64,000 nucleotides of DNA, taken from assembly GCF_029051725.1 (NCBI RefSeq), contig NZ_JAACFU010000008.1, positions 1-64,000 on the forward strand, written 5' to 3'. Of this stretch, positions 40,178 through 48,963 are shown one piece after another. This stretch comes from Bradyrhizobium sp. CSS354 (GTDB lineage: Bacteria > Pseudomonadota > Alphaproteobacteria > Rhizobiales > Xanthobacteraceae). Below the pieces are notes generated by a model that had not been told where the DNA came from, did no database searches, and saw nothing but the letters and a program-made list of their open reading frames with translations. A program made the position numbers and the translations under genes. Each line of letters starts with the position of its first letter. Positions within the stretch are counted from its first letter, which is position 1.

Positions 40178-42028
40178 ATGTTCATGTTCCAGCGCCTTCT
40201 CGAGGGCCGCCCAGTGGGTCTTTGCGTCCGCCTCTGTGTCCTGGCTTTCGCCTTGGGGCTTCCGGCAAGCGGTGCGGGGGCCGAGGAAGCCCACGCCATC
40301 GCCATGCACGGCAAGCCGGCGATGCCTGCCGATTTCAACCACATGCCTTACGTCAACCCTGACGCCCCCAAAGGCGGCCGGCTGACTTGGGGCGTTCTCG
40401 GCACGTTCGACAGCCTCAATCCCTTCATCGTCAAGGGACTGGCCGTGCAGCCTGTACGGAACTACGTGGTCGAGAGTCTGCTCGCGCGCGGCAATGACGA
40501 GCCGTTCACGCTCTACGGCCTGCTCGCCAGATCGGTCGAGACCGATGACGAGCGCAGCTTTGTCACGTTCCACATCGATCCCCGCGCCCGCTTCTCCGAC
40601 GGCAAGCCGGTCCGCGCCGAGGACGTGCTGTTCTCCTGGCAGTTACTGCGCGACCACGGCCGTCCCAACCACCGGCAATATTACGGCAAAGTCGCAAGTG
40701 CCGAGGCGCCGGATCCCCTCACCGTCCGCTTCGACCTTGCGGGCGCCAATGACCGCGAACTGCCGCTGATCCTCGGCCTGATGCCGATCCTGCCGAAACA
40801 TGCGGTCGACGTCGCGACGTTCGAGGAGACGACGCTGACGGGCCCGGTCGGCTCCGGCCCCTATCGCGTCACCGCAGTGAGGCCCGGTGCCAGCGTGACG
40901 CTCACCCGCAATCCCGACTATTGGGGCCGTGACCTCCCTATCAATCGCGGGCTCTACAATTTCGACGAGATCAGGCTCGACTATTTTCGCGAGGCCAACG
41001 GCCAGTTCGAAGCTTTCAAGCGCGGCCTCTATGATTTCCGCATCGAGCACGAGCCGCTGCGCTGGCACGACGGCTACGACTTTCCCGCCGCGAAGAATGG
41101 CGATGTGATCCGCGACACCTTCAAGCCGGGCGTGCCGCAACCTTCCGAATTTCTGGTGTTCAACACGAGGCGTCCCATCTTCGCCGACATCCGCGTGCGC
41201 CAGGCGCTGACGCTGCTGTTCGATTTCGAGCTGGTCAACCGCAACTACTTCTTCAACCTCTACTCGCGCGTCGCCGGCTATTTTGCCGGCTCGGACCTGT
41301 CAGCGTATGGCCATCCCGCCGATGCGCGCGAGCGCGAGCTGCTCAAGCCGTTCGCCGCGCAGATCCCGCCTGACATACTGGACGGCAGCTACCGCCTGCC
41401 GGTGACCGACGGTTCTGGGCGCGACCGTACCACTCTACGCGCGGCTCTGAAGTGGTTGTCGGAGGCCGGCTACGATCTCGACGGCACCGTGCTGCGCAAC
41501 CGCGCCACCAAGGCGCCCTTCACCTTCGAGATCCTGGTCACGACCCGCGACCAGGAACGCGTCGCGCTTGCCTTTCAGCGCGACCTCAGGCGCGCCGGCA
41601 TCGAGCCCAGCGTCCGATCGGTCGATCCCGTGCAGTTCGACCAGCGCCGGCTCGCCTACGAATTCGACATGATCCAGAACCGTTGGGACCAGTCGCTGTC
41701 GCCCGGCAACGAGCAATATTTCTACTGGGGGAGCGCTGCCGCCGATAATCCGGGCACCCGCAATTACATGGGGGCCCGGGATCCCGCGGTCGATGCGATG
41801 ATCGCCGCACTGCTGGAAGCCCGTGAACATACGGATTTCGTATCCGCAGTGCGGGCGCTCGATCGCGCCTTGATCTCCGGTTTCTACACAATCCCCCTGT
41901 TTAACGTATCCGAGCAATGGATCGCGCGCTGGAATCGGATAGAACGGCCAGAGGCCACCTCGCTGTCAGGCTATTTGCCGGAGACCTGGTGGTCGAAGGG
42001 GCAGCCGCAAGCTCATCAAGCAAAGTGA
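40178..42028 (+). CDS. Extracellular solute-binding protein family 5 (YejA-like peptide receptor)
   Basis: The 616-residue receptor has a signal peptide (LCVRLCVLAFALGLPASGAG) and the cluster C oligopeptide-receptor fold: YVNPDAPKGGRLTWGVLGTF, FDSLNPFIVKG, DERSFVTFHIDPRARFSDGK and VRQALTLLFDFELVNRNYFF. The HGKPAMPADF start of the mature protein is YejA-like. No permease or ATPase genes are adjacent, so it must work with an importer encoded elsewhere. The ATG at 40184 is an alternative start. The stop is four bases before the next gene. Confidence 0.88.
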   Translation: MFMFQRLLEGRPVGLCVRLCVLAFALGLPASGAGAEEAHAIAMHGKPAMPADFNHMPYVNPDAPKGGRLTWGVLGTFDSLNPFIVKGLAVQPVRNYVVESLLARGNDEPFTLYGLLARSVETDDERSFVTFHIDPRARFSDGKPVRAEDVLFSWQLLRDHGRPNHRQYYGKVASAEAPDPLTVRFDLAGANDRELPLILGLMPILPKHAVDVATFEETTLTGPVGSGPYRVTAVRPGASVTLTRNPDYWGRDLPINRGLYNFDEIRLDYFREANGQFEAFKRGLYDFRIEHEPLRWHDGYDFPAAKNGDVIRDTFKPGVPQPSEFLVFNTRRPIFADIRVRQALTLLFDFELVNRNYFFNLYSRVAGYFAGSDLSAYGHPADARERELLKPFAAQIPPDILDGSYRLPVTDGSGRDRTTLRAALKWLSEAGYDLDGTVLRNRATKAPFTFEILVTTRDQERVALAFQRDLRRAGIEPSVRSVDPVQFDQRRLAYEFDMIQNRWDQSLSPGNEQYFYWGSAAADNPGTRNYMGARDPAVDAMIAALLEAREHTDFVSAVRALDRALISGFYTIPLFNVSEQWIARWNRIERPEATSLSGYLPETWWSKGQPQAHQAK

Positions 42029-42032
42029 CGCC

Positions 42033-43535
42033 GTGAACCAGCCAGCCGTATCGCCGACGCTCGACACGCTGTTTCAGCGCACGCTGATGCGGCAGCCGCA
42101 CGCGACCGCTCTGCTCGACCCGCTGAACAAGTTCCGCGTGACCGGGCACCAGCCGCGGCGGATGAGCTATGCCGAGGCTGACACGGCCATCGAGGCGCTG
42201 TCGGCGTATTTCGTCGAATCAGGCCTGCCGGCCAATTCCGTCATCGCCATCCAGCTGCCGAATACGGTCGAGTTCGTACTCACCGTCCTCGCCGCCCATC
42301 GCGCGGGACTCGTCGTCGCCGTGCTGCCGCTGCTCTGGCGCCATGCCGAACTGACCGCCGCTCTGAACCGCACCGCGGCGCGCGCCATCGTCACCATGAG
42401 CAAGGTCGACGGCGTCAACTATGCCGACCTCGCAATGCATGCGGCCGCGGAAGCCTTCTCGATCCGCCATGTCTGCGGCTTCGGCACCGACCTGCCCGAA
42501 GGCATGGCCTCGCTCGACGACGTCTTGGCCCGTCCGCCCGGCACCGCGCGCGCCGTGATTCAGGATGGCCGCAAGGCGGCGATGATCTCCTTCGACGTCA
42601 CCGCGGAAGGCTTTCGTCCGGTGCCACGGCCGCATTTCAGCCTGATCGCCGGTGGGCTCGCGATGTCGCTGGAAGCCGACATCAGGCAAGGCGCGACCGT
42701 GATGGCGGCGTTCACGCCGATGTCGTTCGCAGGGCTCGCCTCCTCGCTCGCGGTGTGGCTGCTGTGCGGCGGCACACTGGCGCTGCATCATCCGTTCGAG
42801 AACGACGTGCTGGAGCAGCAGATCAACGCGCACGAATGCGACGTGCTGATCGCACCGGCGCAATTTGCCCAGCGGCTCGGCGATTCCGATCTCGCGGCGC
42901 GGATGCCGACCTTGCGCAACGTCATCGGCCTGTGGCGCGCCCCCGAGCAGGTGGCGGCGAGCGAGGCATGGATCGCGCCGCACGCGCCGTTCACGGACGT
43001 CTATCTGTTCGGCGAGGCCGGATTGTTCGGCGCCCGGCGTGGCGAAGACGGCATGCCGGTGCCGGTGATGCCGGGACCGCACGGCGCGCCGCGCGAGCAG
43101 TCGGGTTCGTCGATCGCCGGCGAGATTCTGCTGACGCCGAAAGGCACGCTCGGCCTGCGCGGCCCGATGGTGCCGATCGCGGCCTACGCCCCGCCGCCGC
43201 CGGTCGGCGACACCCTGATCGCGCAGCCGCCACGCGACTATGTCGATACCGGCTATGCCGCGCGGCTCGACCGTCCCAGCGGCGCGATCTGCATCACCGC
43301 GCCGCCCTCCGGGATCATGGCGGTCGGCGGCTACCGCTTCCTCTCCAACGACCTCCAGGAATGGGCGCGACGGCTCGGCCAGGGTGCGCTGCTGACCGCG
43401 CTGCCCGACCGGCTCTCCGGTCACCGGCTCGCGGGCCGCGCCCAGGACAATGCCCGCGCCCGCGAGGCGCTCAGCGAACTCGGGCTTAACCCGCTGATGG
43501 TCGAAGCTTTTCGCGATCGATCCGGGCCGGTCTAA
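42033..43535 (+). CDS. Degenerate AMP-binding (acyl-CoA synthetase-like) protein, GTG start
   Basis: The 500-residue protein has the overall ANL layout: a MSYAEADTAIEALSAYF start and AIQLPNTVEFVLTVLAAHRA. The P-loop usually reading SSGTTGxPK is replaced by ISFDVTAEGFRPVPRPH, lacking its Gly/Thr/Lys residues. The late regions keep a Thr-Gly pair (VDTGYAARLD) and GGYRFLSNDL. ATP-dependent adenylation therefore looks lost. It starts at GTG four bases after the peptide-receptor gene, suggesting a shared transcript. Confidence 0.75.
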   Translation: MNQPAVSPTLDTLFQRTLMRQPHATALLDPLNKFRVTGHQPRRMSYAEADTAIEALSAYFVESGLPANSVIAIQLPNTVEFVLTVLAAHRAGLVVAVLPLLWRHAELTAALNRTAARAIVTMSKVDGVNYADLAMHAAAEAFSIRHVCGFGTDLPEGMASLDDVLARPPGTARAVIQDGRKAAMISFDVTAEGFRPVPRPHFSLIAGGLAMSLEADIRQGATVMAAFTPMSFAGLASSLAVWLLCGGTLALHHPFENDVLEQQINAHECDVLIAPAQFAQRLGDSDLAARMPTLRNVIGLWRAPEQVAASEAWIAPHAPFTDVYLFGEAGLFGARRGEDGMPVPVMPGPHGAPREQSGSSIAGEILLTPKGTLGLRGPMVPIAAYAPPPPVGDTLIAQPPRDYVDTGYAARLDRPSGAICITAPPSGIMAVGGYRFLSNDLQEWARRLGQGALLTALPDRLSGHRLAGRAQDNARAREALSELGLNPLMVEAFRDRSGPV

Positions 43536-43620
43536 GCGAAGTTTCGACCGTTCCATTGACGCTGCATTAAGGCGGCCGGACTAGATTGCGCGGCACCTGT
43601 CGCGTGATCAGAGTCTCTCG

Positions 43621-44847
43621 ATGTCCCAGGCTGGCCCGATCCTGTTTGTGTCCAATGGCGAACGGCCGGCCTTCATTGCGGCGCTGGACGAGGCGCGATT
43701 CTTCCCCGTGATCGACACCGGCTGGGCCGGCGCGGTGCGCGCGGTCGAAGAGGTGCAGCCGGCCGTGGTTCTCGCCGCGATGCATGCCGGGCACGAGCCG
43801 CATCTGGCGTTGCTCGCCAGGAAGATCGCGGAGCAATCACCCTACCTCCCCTTCGTGGCGCTGGATGCGGCGGGCGCGCTCCCGCACAACGCCCTGCCTT
43901 TCTCCTCCTCGCGCGCTGGCCATTCCGAACGCCTGATCGCGCGGCTTCGCGCCGCGCTGCGCATTCGCACGCTCCACGCCACGGTGCTGCGCCGGCTGCC
44001 GGAGGTGAAGGTCGCACTGCCGGAGGCCGATCCCGCACGCGATGCTACGGTGCTTCTGATCGGCCGCGGCGCGGCTTACCCTGCGCTTTCCGTCGCGCTC
44101 GGCGAGCGCGTCGGCGTGGTGGGAGCGCTCTCGATCGAGGCCGCGGCCAAGCATCTCAACACCCGCGACCTCGACGGCGTCGTGCTCGCCGAAGGTTTTA
44201 CCGCCCGCGTGACCGATGCCTTCCTCACGGTGCTCGCCGAGGACACCCGCTTCCGCAGCCTGCCCGTGATCCTCACCGCGCATCAGTTGACGCAGACCTA
44301 CGACCTGCCCAATCTCGAACTGATCCCGGGCGAGCCGGCGAAAGTCGCCGCCAACGCACTGCCCCTGATCCGCCAGCACGCGATGGAAGCTCAGCTGAGC
44401 CGCACGCTGCGCTCGATCGATGCCGGCGGCTGGCTCGACCCGCGCAGTGGCCTGCTCACGGTGGAAGCTTTTGCGCGCGATTTTGCCAAGGCTGTCGAGC
44501 AGACGCTGGCCCGCGGCGGCGGCCTCTCGGTCGCGCGCTTCGCCTTCGACCCCGGCAATTCCCGCGCCCAGCTCGATGCCGCGCGCATTCTCAGCCGCCT
44601 GATGCGGCAGATGGATTTTGGCGCGGCGCAGAAGGACGGTTCTGTCATCGTCGTGTTCGCGGAGACCGACTTCCGCACCGCGCACATGATCGCCCGCCGT
44701 CTCTCCGCGGTGATGCGGCACACCTCGAACGGCAAGCACGAGATGCGCAGCGATCCCGTCGTCTCGGTGGATTCGCTGTCGCCGTCGGATACGGCAAGGT
44801 CGCTGCTCGGACGGCTGTCGGCCGACGCGTCGCGCGCGGCGTCGTAG
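43621..44847 (+). CDS. Receiver-like / degenerate GGDEF protein
   Basis: The 408-residue protein begins with a receiver-like half (ILFVSNGERPAFIAALDEAR), then a second similar region (ATVLLIGRGAAYPALSVALG). The last 160 residues resemble a GGDEF domain: LDPRSGLLTVEAFARDFAKA in place of DPLTGLxNRRxF, and QKDGSVIVVFAETDFRTA in place of the GGDEF strand. The signature itself is missing, so it cannot be an active diguanylate cyclase; it may sense or scaffold. No phospho-acceptor aspartate is obvious. Confidence 0.7.
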   Translation: MSQAGPILFVSNGERPAFIAALDEARFFPVIDTGWAGAVRAVEEVQPAVVLAAMHAGHEPHLALLARKIAEQSPYLPFVALDAAGALPHNALPFSSSRAGHSERLIARLRAALRIRTLHATVLRRLPEVKVALPEADPARDATVLLIGRGAAYPALSVALGERVGVVGALSIEAAAKHLNTRDLDGVVLAEGFTARVTDAFLTVLAEDTRFRSLPVILTAHQLTQTYDLPNLELIPGEPAKVAANALPLIRQHAMEAQLSRTLRSIDAGGWLDPRSGLLTVEAFARDFAKAVEQTLARGGGLSVARFAFDPGNSRAQLDAARILSRLMRQMDFGAAQKDGSVIVVFAETDFRTAHMIARRLSAVMRHTSNGKHEMRSDPVVSVDSLSPSDTARSLLGRLSADASRAAS

Positions 44848-44875
44848 GTACCTCGCGAGCTGCTGCAACAAACAC

Positions 44876-44956
44876 CGTCATTGCGAGCGTAGCGAAGCAA
44901 TCCAGAATCTTTCCGCGGGGAACAGTCTGGATTGCTTCGCTGCGCTCGCAATGACG
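44876..44956. repeat. Palindromic CATTGCGAG repeat, copy 2
   Basis: This 81-base copy starts CGTCATTGCGAGCG and ends CGCTCGCAATGACG, with GCAATCCAG and CTGGATTGC inside. It sits between the convergent GGDEF-like gene and mfd, where it may also end transcription. Confidence 0.9.
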
Positions 44957-44973
44957 TGGTGAGACCTGAAGCC

Positions 44974-47900
44974 TCACGCCGCCTTCTTGCTCTGCGCGAG
45001 CTGTGCCAGCTGGCGCATGATCTCGGTGGTGCCGGCCAGACGCTCTTCCGGCGTTTCCCAATCCTGCAGGAACACCACCTTCATGTCGGGCCGCACCTTC
45101 GCGGCCTGGCCGTGGCTGCGGATGAAGCTCACCAGGCGATCGGGATGGGCAAAGGAATTGTCGCGGAAGGCGATAACGGCGCCCTTCGGGCCGGCATCGA
45201 TCTTGCCGACATTGGCCTGACGGCAGAACGCCTTGATCGCGGCGACCTTGAACAAATAGCGCACCTCGTCCGGCAGCACACCAAAACGATCGCGCATCTC
45301 GGCGCCAAAATTCTCGATCTCCTCCTCGCTGTCGAGGTCGGCGAGCCGGCGGTAGAGCGACAGCCGCACCGAGAGATCGCCGACATAGTCTTCCGGAATG
45401 AGCACGGGCATGCCGATGGTGATGGTCGGCGACCAGCGATCGGCGGCGGGCTCGGACACGCCGGCCTTGAGGTTGACGATCGCCTCCTCCAGCATCGACT
45501 GGTAGAGTTCGAAGCCGACCTCCTTGATATGGCCGGACTGCTGCTCGCCCAGAATGTTGCCGGCGCCGCGGATATCGAGGTCGTGCGAGGCGAGCTGGAA
45601 CCCCGCGCCCAGCGTCTCCAGCGATTGCAGCACGGTGAGCCGGCGCTCGGCCTGCGCCGTGATCTTCTGCTGCGCCGGCAGCGTGAACAGCGCATAGGCC
45701 CGCAGCTTGGAACGGCCGACGCGGCCGCGGAGCTGATAGAGCTGGGCGAGGCCGAACATGTCCGCGCGATGCACGATCAGCGTGTTGGCATTGGGGATGT
45801 CGAGGCCGGATTCCACGATCGTGGTCGACAGCAGGATGTCGAACTTGCCGTCGTAGAACGCGGTCATGATGTCCTCGATCACGGCGGGCGGCATCTGCCC
45901 GTGCGCGACCGCGACCTTCATCTCCGGCACGTTCTTGTCGAGGAAGTCCTTGACCTCGGCGAGGTCGTCGATGCGCGGCACCACGTAGAACGCCTGGCCG
46001 CCGCGATAGCGCTCGCGCAGCAGCGCCTCGCGGATCATCAAGGGGTCGTGCGGGGCGACGAAGGTACGGACCGCGAGGCGGTCGACGGGGGGCGAGGCGA
46101 TGATCGAGAGCTCGCGCACGCCGGTGAGCGCCAATTGAAGCGTACGCGGGATCGGCGTCGCCGACAGCGTCAGCACGTGAACCTCGGCGCGGAGCTGCTT
46201 CAGCCGCTCCTTGTGGGTGACGCCGAAATGCTGCTCCTCGTCGACGATCAGCAGGCCGAGATCCCTGAACTTGATCGACTTGCTGAGCAGCGCATGGGTG
46301 CCGACGACGATGTCGACCGAGCCGTCGGTGAGCCCTTTCTTGACCAGATTGAGCTGCTTGGCCGGGACCAGGCGGGAGGCCTGCGCGACCTGGACCGGGA
46401 AACCCTTGAAACGGTCGGTGAACGTCTTGTGGTGCTGACGGGCGAGCAGCGTGGTCGGCACCACGACCGCGACCTGCTTGCCTTCCAGCGCCACGGCGAA
46501 GGCGGCGCGCAAGGCCACCTCGGTCTTGCCGAAGCCGACGTCGCCGCAGATCAGCCGGTCCATGGGACGGCCGAGCTCGAGATCCTTCAGCGTGGACTCG
46601 ATCGCGCCAAGCTGGTCCTCGGTCTCGTCATAAGGAAAGCGCGCGCAGAACTCGTCGTAGAGGCCCGGCTGCACCGGCAGCTTCGGCGCCTCGTGCAGGT
46701 GGCGCTCGGCAGCGATCTTGATCAGCTCGCCCGCGATCTCACGGATGCGGTTCTTGAGCTTGGCCTTGCGCGTCTGCCAGCCCGAACCACCGAGACGATC
46801 GAGTTCGACCGTGGTCTGGTCGGAGCCATAGCGCGACAGCAGCTCGATGTTCTCGACCGGCAGGAACAGTTTTGTCTCGGCGGCATAATGCAGCTCGAGG
46901 CAGTCATGGGGCGCGCCGGCGACGTCGAGCGTCTGCAGGCCGATGAAGCGGCCGATACCGTGATCGACGTGGACCACGATGTCGCCGGCGGCGAGGCTCG
47001 TCACCTCCGAGATGAAATTGTCGAGCTTGCGGTTCGCCTTGCGCGGCCGGACCAGGCGATCGCCAAGGATGTCCTGCTCGCTGATAACAGCGATCTCGTC
47101 GGTCTCGAAACCGCTTTCCAGGCCGAGCACGGCCAGCATGGTCTCGTTGCGCGGGGTGGCCTGCACCGTGCGCCAGCTGTTGACGCTGGTCACTGGGGTG
47201 AGCTTGTGATCGCGCAGCATCGAGGTCATGCGGTCGCGCGAGCCCTCCGTCCAGAGCGCGATGACCACCTTCTTGCGGCTTGTCAGCAGCCCATGCACAT
47301 GTGCGACGACGGCTTCGAAGACGTTGACCTTGCTATCGTTGCGCTCCGGCGCGAAGTCGCGGCCTTTGCGTGCGCCGGCATCGACCACGCTGGTACCATC
47401 TGCAGGCACCGAAAACTGCGTCAGCCGCACCAGCGGCATCCCGCTCTCGCGCTTGCCCCATTCCTCCTCAGTCAAATAGAGCCTGTCAGGCGGCAGCGGC
47501 TTGTAGATGGCGCCGCCGCCCGGATGCTCCATCGCGTCGCGGCGCGCCTGATAATAATCGAGGATCTGCTTGAAGCGCTCGCGGATGGCATCCTCGGCCT
47601 GCGGCTCGATCGCGACGGCTGCCCCTTGCAGATAGTCGAACAGCGTGTCCATCCGGTCCTGGAACAGCGGCAGCCAATGTTCCATGCCGGGATGACGGCG
47701 GCCCTCGCTGACGGCCTCGTAGAGCGCATCGTCACGCTCGGGCGCGCCGAACTCGGCGACATAGCCCATGCGGAAGCGGCGGATGGTGTCGGTGACGAGC
47801 TGGAATTCGGAGATCGGCACGAGATCGAGCGCGCGCATATCGAGCAGCGTGCGCTGAGTCTCGGCATCGAATGTGCGGATCGATTCCAGGCTGTCGCCGA

Positions 47901-48492
47901 AGAAGTCGAAGCGGACCGGCTGTTCCAGGCCGGCCGGAAACAGGTCCAGAATGCCGCCGCGCACGGCGTATTCGCCGGGCTCGCGCACGGTCGAGGAGCG
48001 GTTGTAGCCGTTGTGCTCGAGCCAGGCGACGATGGTGTCCATCGGCACGACGTTGCCCGGCGCGACCGACAGCGCCTGCGCCGCGACGAGCTCGCGCGCC
48101 GGCACGCGCTGTACGACCGCGTTCACCGTGGTCAGCACGATCAGGGGCTTGTCGCTGCCGGTCAGTGACGCCAGGCGTGCCAGCGTCGTCAGGCGCTGGG
48201 CGAGAACGCCACCATGCGGCGAGACGCGGTCATAGGGCTGGCAGTCCCAGGCGGGGAAAGTCAGCACGGGCAAATCGGGCGCGAAGAATTGCAGCGCACG
48301 TTCGAGCTGCTGCATCCGCGGCCCGTCGCGGCAGATCACCGCGAGGCTGACAGCCGGCTTCTTCGGCCGCGCCGCGATGGCGCGCGCGAGATCGGAAACG
48401 ACGAGGCCCTCGGCGCCCTCGGCGACATTGGCAAGCGTCAGCGCGCGGCCGGGCGTGAGCAGCTCGGCCGGCGATTTCATCCCCTGCTTCAT
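44974..48492 (-). CDS. mfd: Transcription-repair coupling factor
   Basis: Mfd removes RNA polymerase stalled at DNA lesions and recruits UvrA. The 1172-residue protein has all parts: a UvrB-like N-terminus, the polymerase-interacting CarD-like domain (AAGDIVVHVDHGIGRFIGLQ), a RecG-like translocase with Walker A GDVGFGKTEVALRAAFA and motif II DEEQHFGV, and the TRCF C-terminal domain. Its start overlaps the sdhE stop by four bases; an internal ATG at 48480 (MKSPAELL) is possible. Confidence 0.97.
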   Translation of the reverse strand: MKQGMKSPAELLTPGRALTLANVAEGAEGLVVSDLARAIAARPKKPAVSLAVICRDGPRMQQLERALQFFAPDLPVLTFPAWDCQPYDRVSPHGGVLAQRLTTLARLASLTGSDKPLIVLTTVNAVVQRVPARELVAAQALSVAPGNVVPMDTIVAWLEHNGYNRSSTVREPGEYAVRGGILDLFPAGLEQPVRFDFFGDSLESIRTFDAETQRTLLDMRALDLVPISEFQLVTDTIRRFRMGYVAEFGAPERDDALYEAVSEGRRHPGMEHWLPLFQDRMDTLFDYLQGAAVAIEPQAEDAIRERFKQILDYYQARRDAMEHPGGGAIYKPLPPDRLYLTEEEWGKRESGMPLVRLTQFSVPADGTSVVDAGARKGRDFAPERNDSKVNVFEAVVAHVHGLLTSRKKVVIALWTEGSRDRMTSMLRDHKLTPVTSVNSWRTVQATPRNETMLAVLGLESGFETDEIAVISEQDILGDRLVRPRKANRKLDNFISEVTSLAAGDIVVHVDHGIGRFIGLQTLDVAGAPHDCLELHYAAETKLFLPVENIELLSRYGSDQTTVELDRLGGSGWQTRKAKLKNRIREIAGELIKIAAERHLHEAPKLPVQPGLYDEFCARFPYDETEDQLGAIESTLKDLELGRPMDRLICGDVGFGKTEVALRAAFAVALEGKQVAVVVPTTLLARQHHKTFTDRFKGFPVQVAQASRLVPAKQLNLVKKGLTDGSVDIVVGTHALLSKSIKFRDLGLLIVDEEQHFGVTHKERLKQLRAEVHVLTLSATPIPRTLQLALTGVRELSIIASPPVDRLAVRTFVAPHDPLMIREALLRERYRGGQAFYVVPRIDDLAEVKDFLDKNVPEMKVAVAHGQMPPAVIEDIMTAFYDGKFDILLSTTIVESGLDIPNANTLIVHRADMFGLAQLYQLRGRVGRSKLRAYALFTLPAQQKITAQAERRLTVLQSLETLGAGFQLASHDLDIRGAGNILGEQQSGHIKEVGFELYQSMLEEAIVNLKAGVSEPAADRWSPTITIGMPVLIPEDYVGDLSVRLSLYRRLADLDSEEEIENFGAEMRDRFGVLPDEVRYLFKVAAIKAFCRQANVGKIDAGPKGAVIAFRDNSFAHPDRLVSFIRSHGQAAKVRPDMKVVFLQDWETPEERLAGTTEIMRQLAQLAQSKKAA

Positions 48493-48779
48493 ACGTCGCG
48501 GTCCGCGATCGGAAACGCCTTGATGCGCGCAAACAGCGGGCCGATGACTTCGGCGGGAAGCACCTTGTCGCCGGTGATGGCGGCATAGAGGTCGGGATCG
48601 GCCTCTTCGAGCAGGGTCTCGAGCTGCGTCAGTTCGTCATCGGACAGATTGCCGATCTCGGCATCCGCGAAGCGGCCGAGGATCAGGTCCATCTCGCGCG
48701 TGCCGCGGTGCCAGCAGCGGAACAGAAGCCGCTTGCGGCGGTCGTCCAGCCCGTTGCTCGATCGTGTCGTTCCCGTCAT
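48489..48779 (-). CDS. sdhE: FAD assembly factor SdhE
   Basis: SdhE helps attach FAD covalently to succinate dehydrogenase SdhA. The 96-residue helical protein has the diagnostic RGTREMDLILGRF (RGxxE motif) preceded by KRLLFRCWH, and a following LETLLEEADPDLYAAITG. The gene overlaps mfd, a pairing common in alphaproteobacteria. Divergent recG starts 184 bases away. Confidence 0.93.
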   Translation of the reverse strand: MTGTTRSSNGLDDRRKRLLFRCWHRGTREMDLILGRFADAEIGNLSDDELTQLETLLEEADPDLYAAITGDKVLPAEVIGPLFARIKAFPIADRDV

Positions 48780-48963
48780 GTCTCAATTCCAGTCAAACGC
48801 CAAAAGCCCGGACGTGCCGGGCCGGGGTGATATAGCCACTCGGGCGGGCCCTGTCAGCCCTCGATTTGTCATGGCCCGCTGCCGCCGCGGGGACACGAAA
48901 AAACACGTGGATGCTGGGCATAAAGCCGGGCATGACGAGCGAAAACGATCCTAGGTTCGCCTG

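Noticed and set aside
44932..48168. A 1078-codon plus-strand open frame covering most of mfd
   Set aside because: It mirrors the minus-strand mfd gene; the translation is low-complexity (Ala, Arg, Asp, Gly, Leu rich) without motifs, as expected for the antisense of a GC-rich gene.
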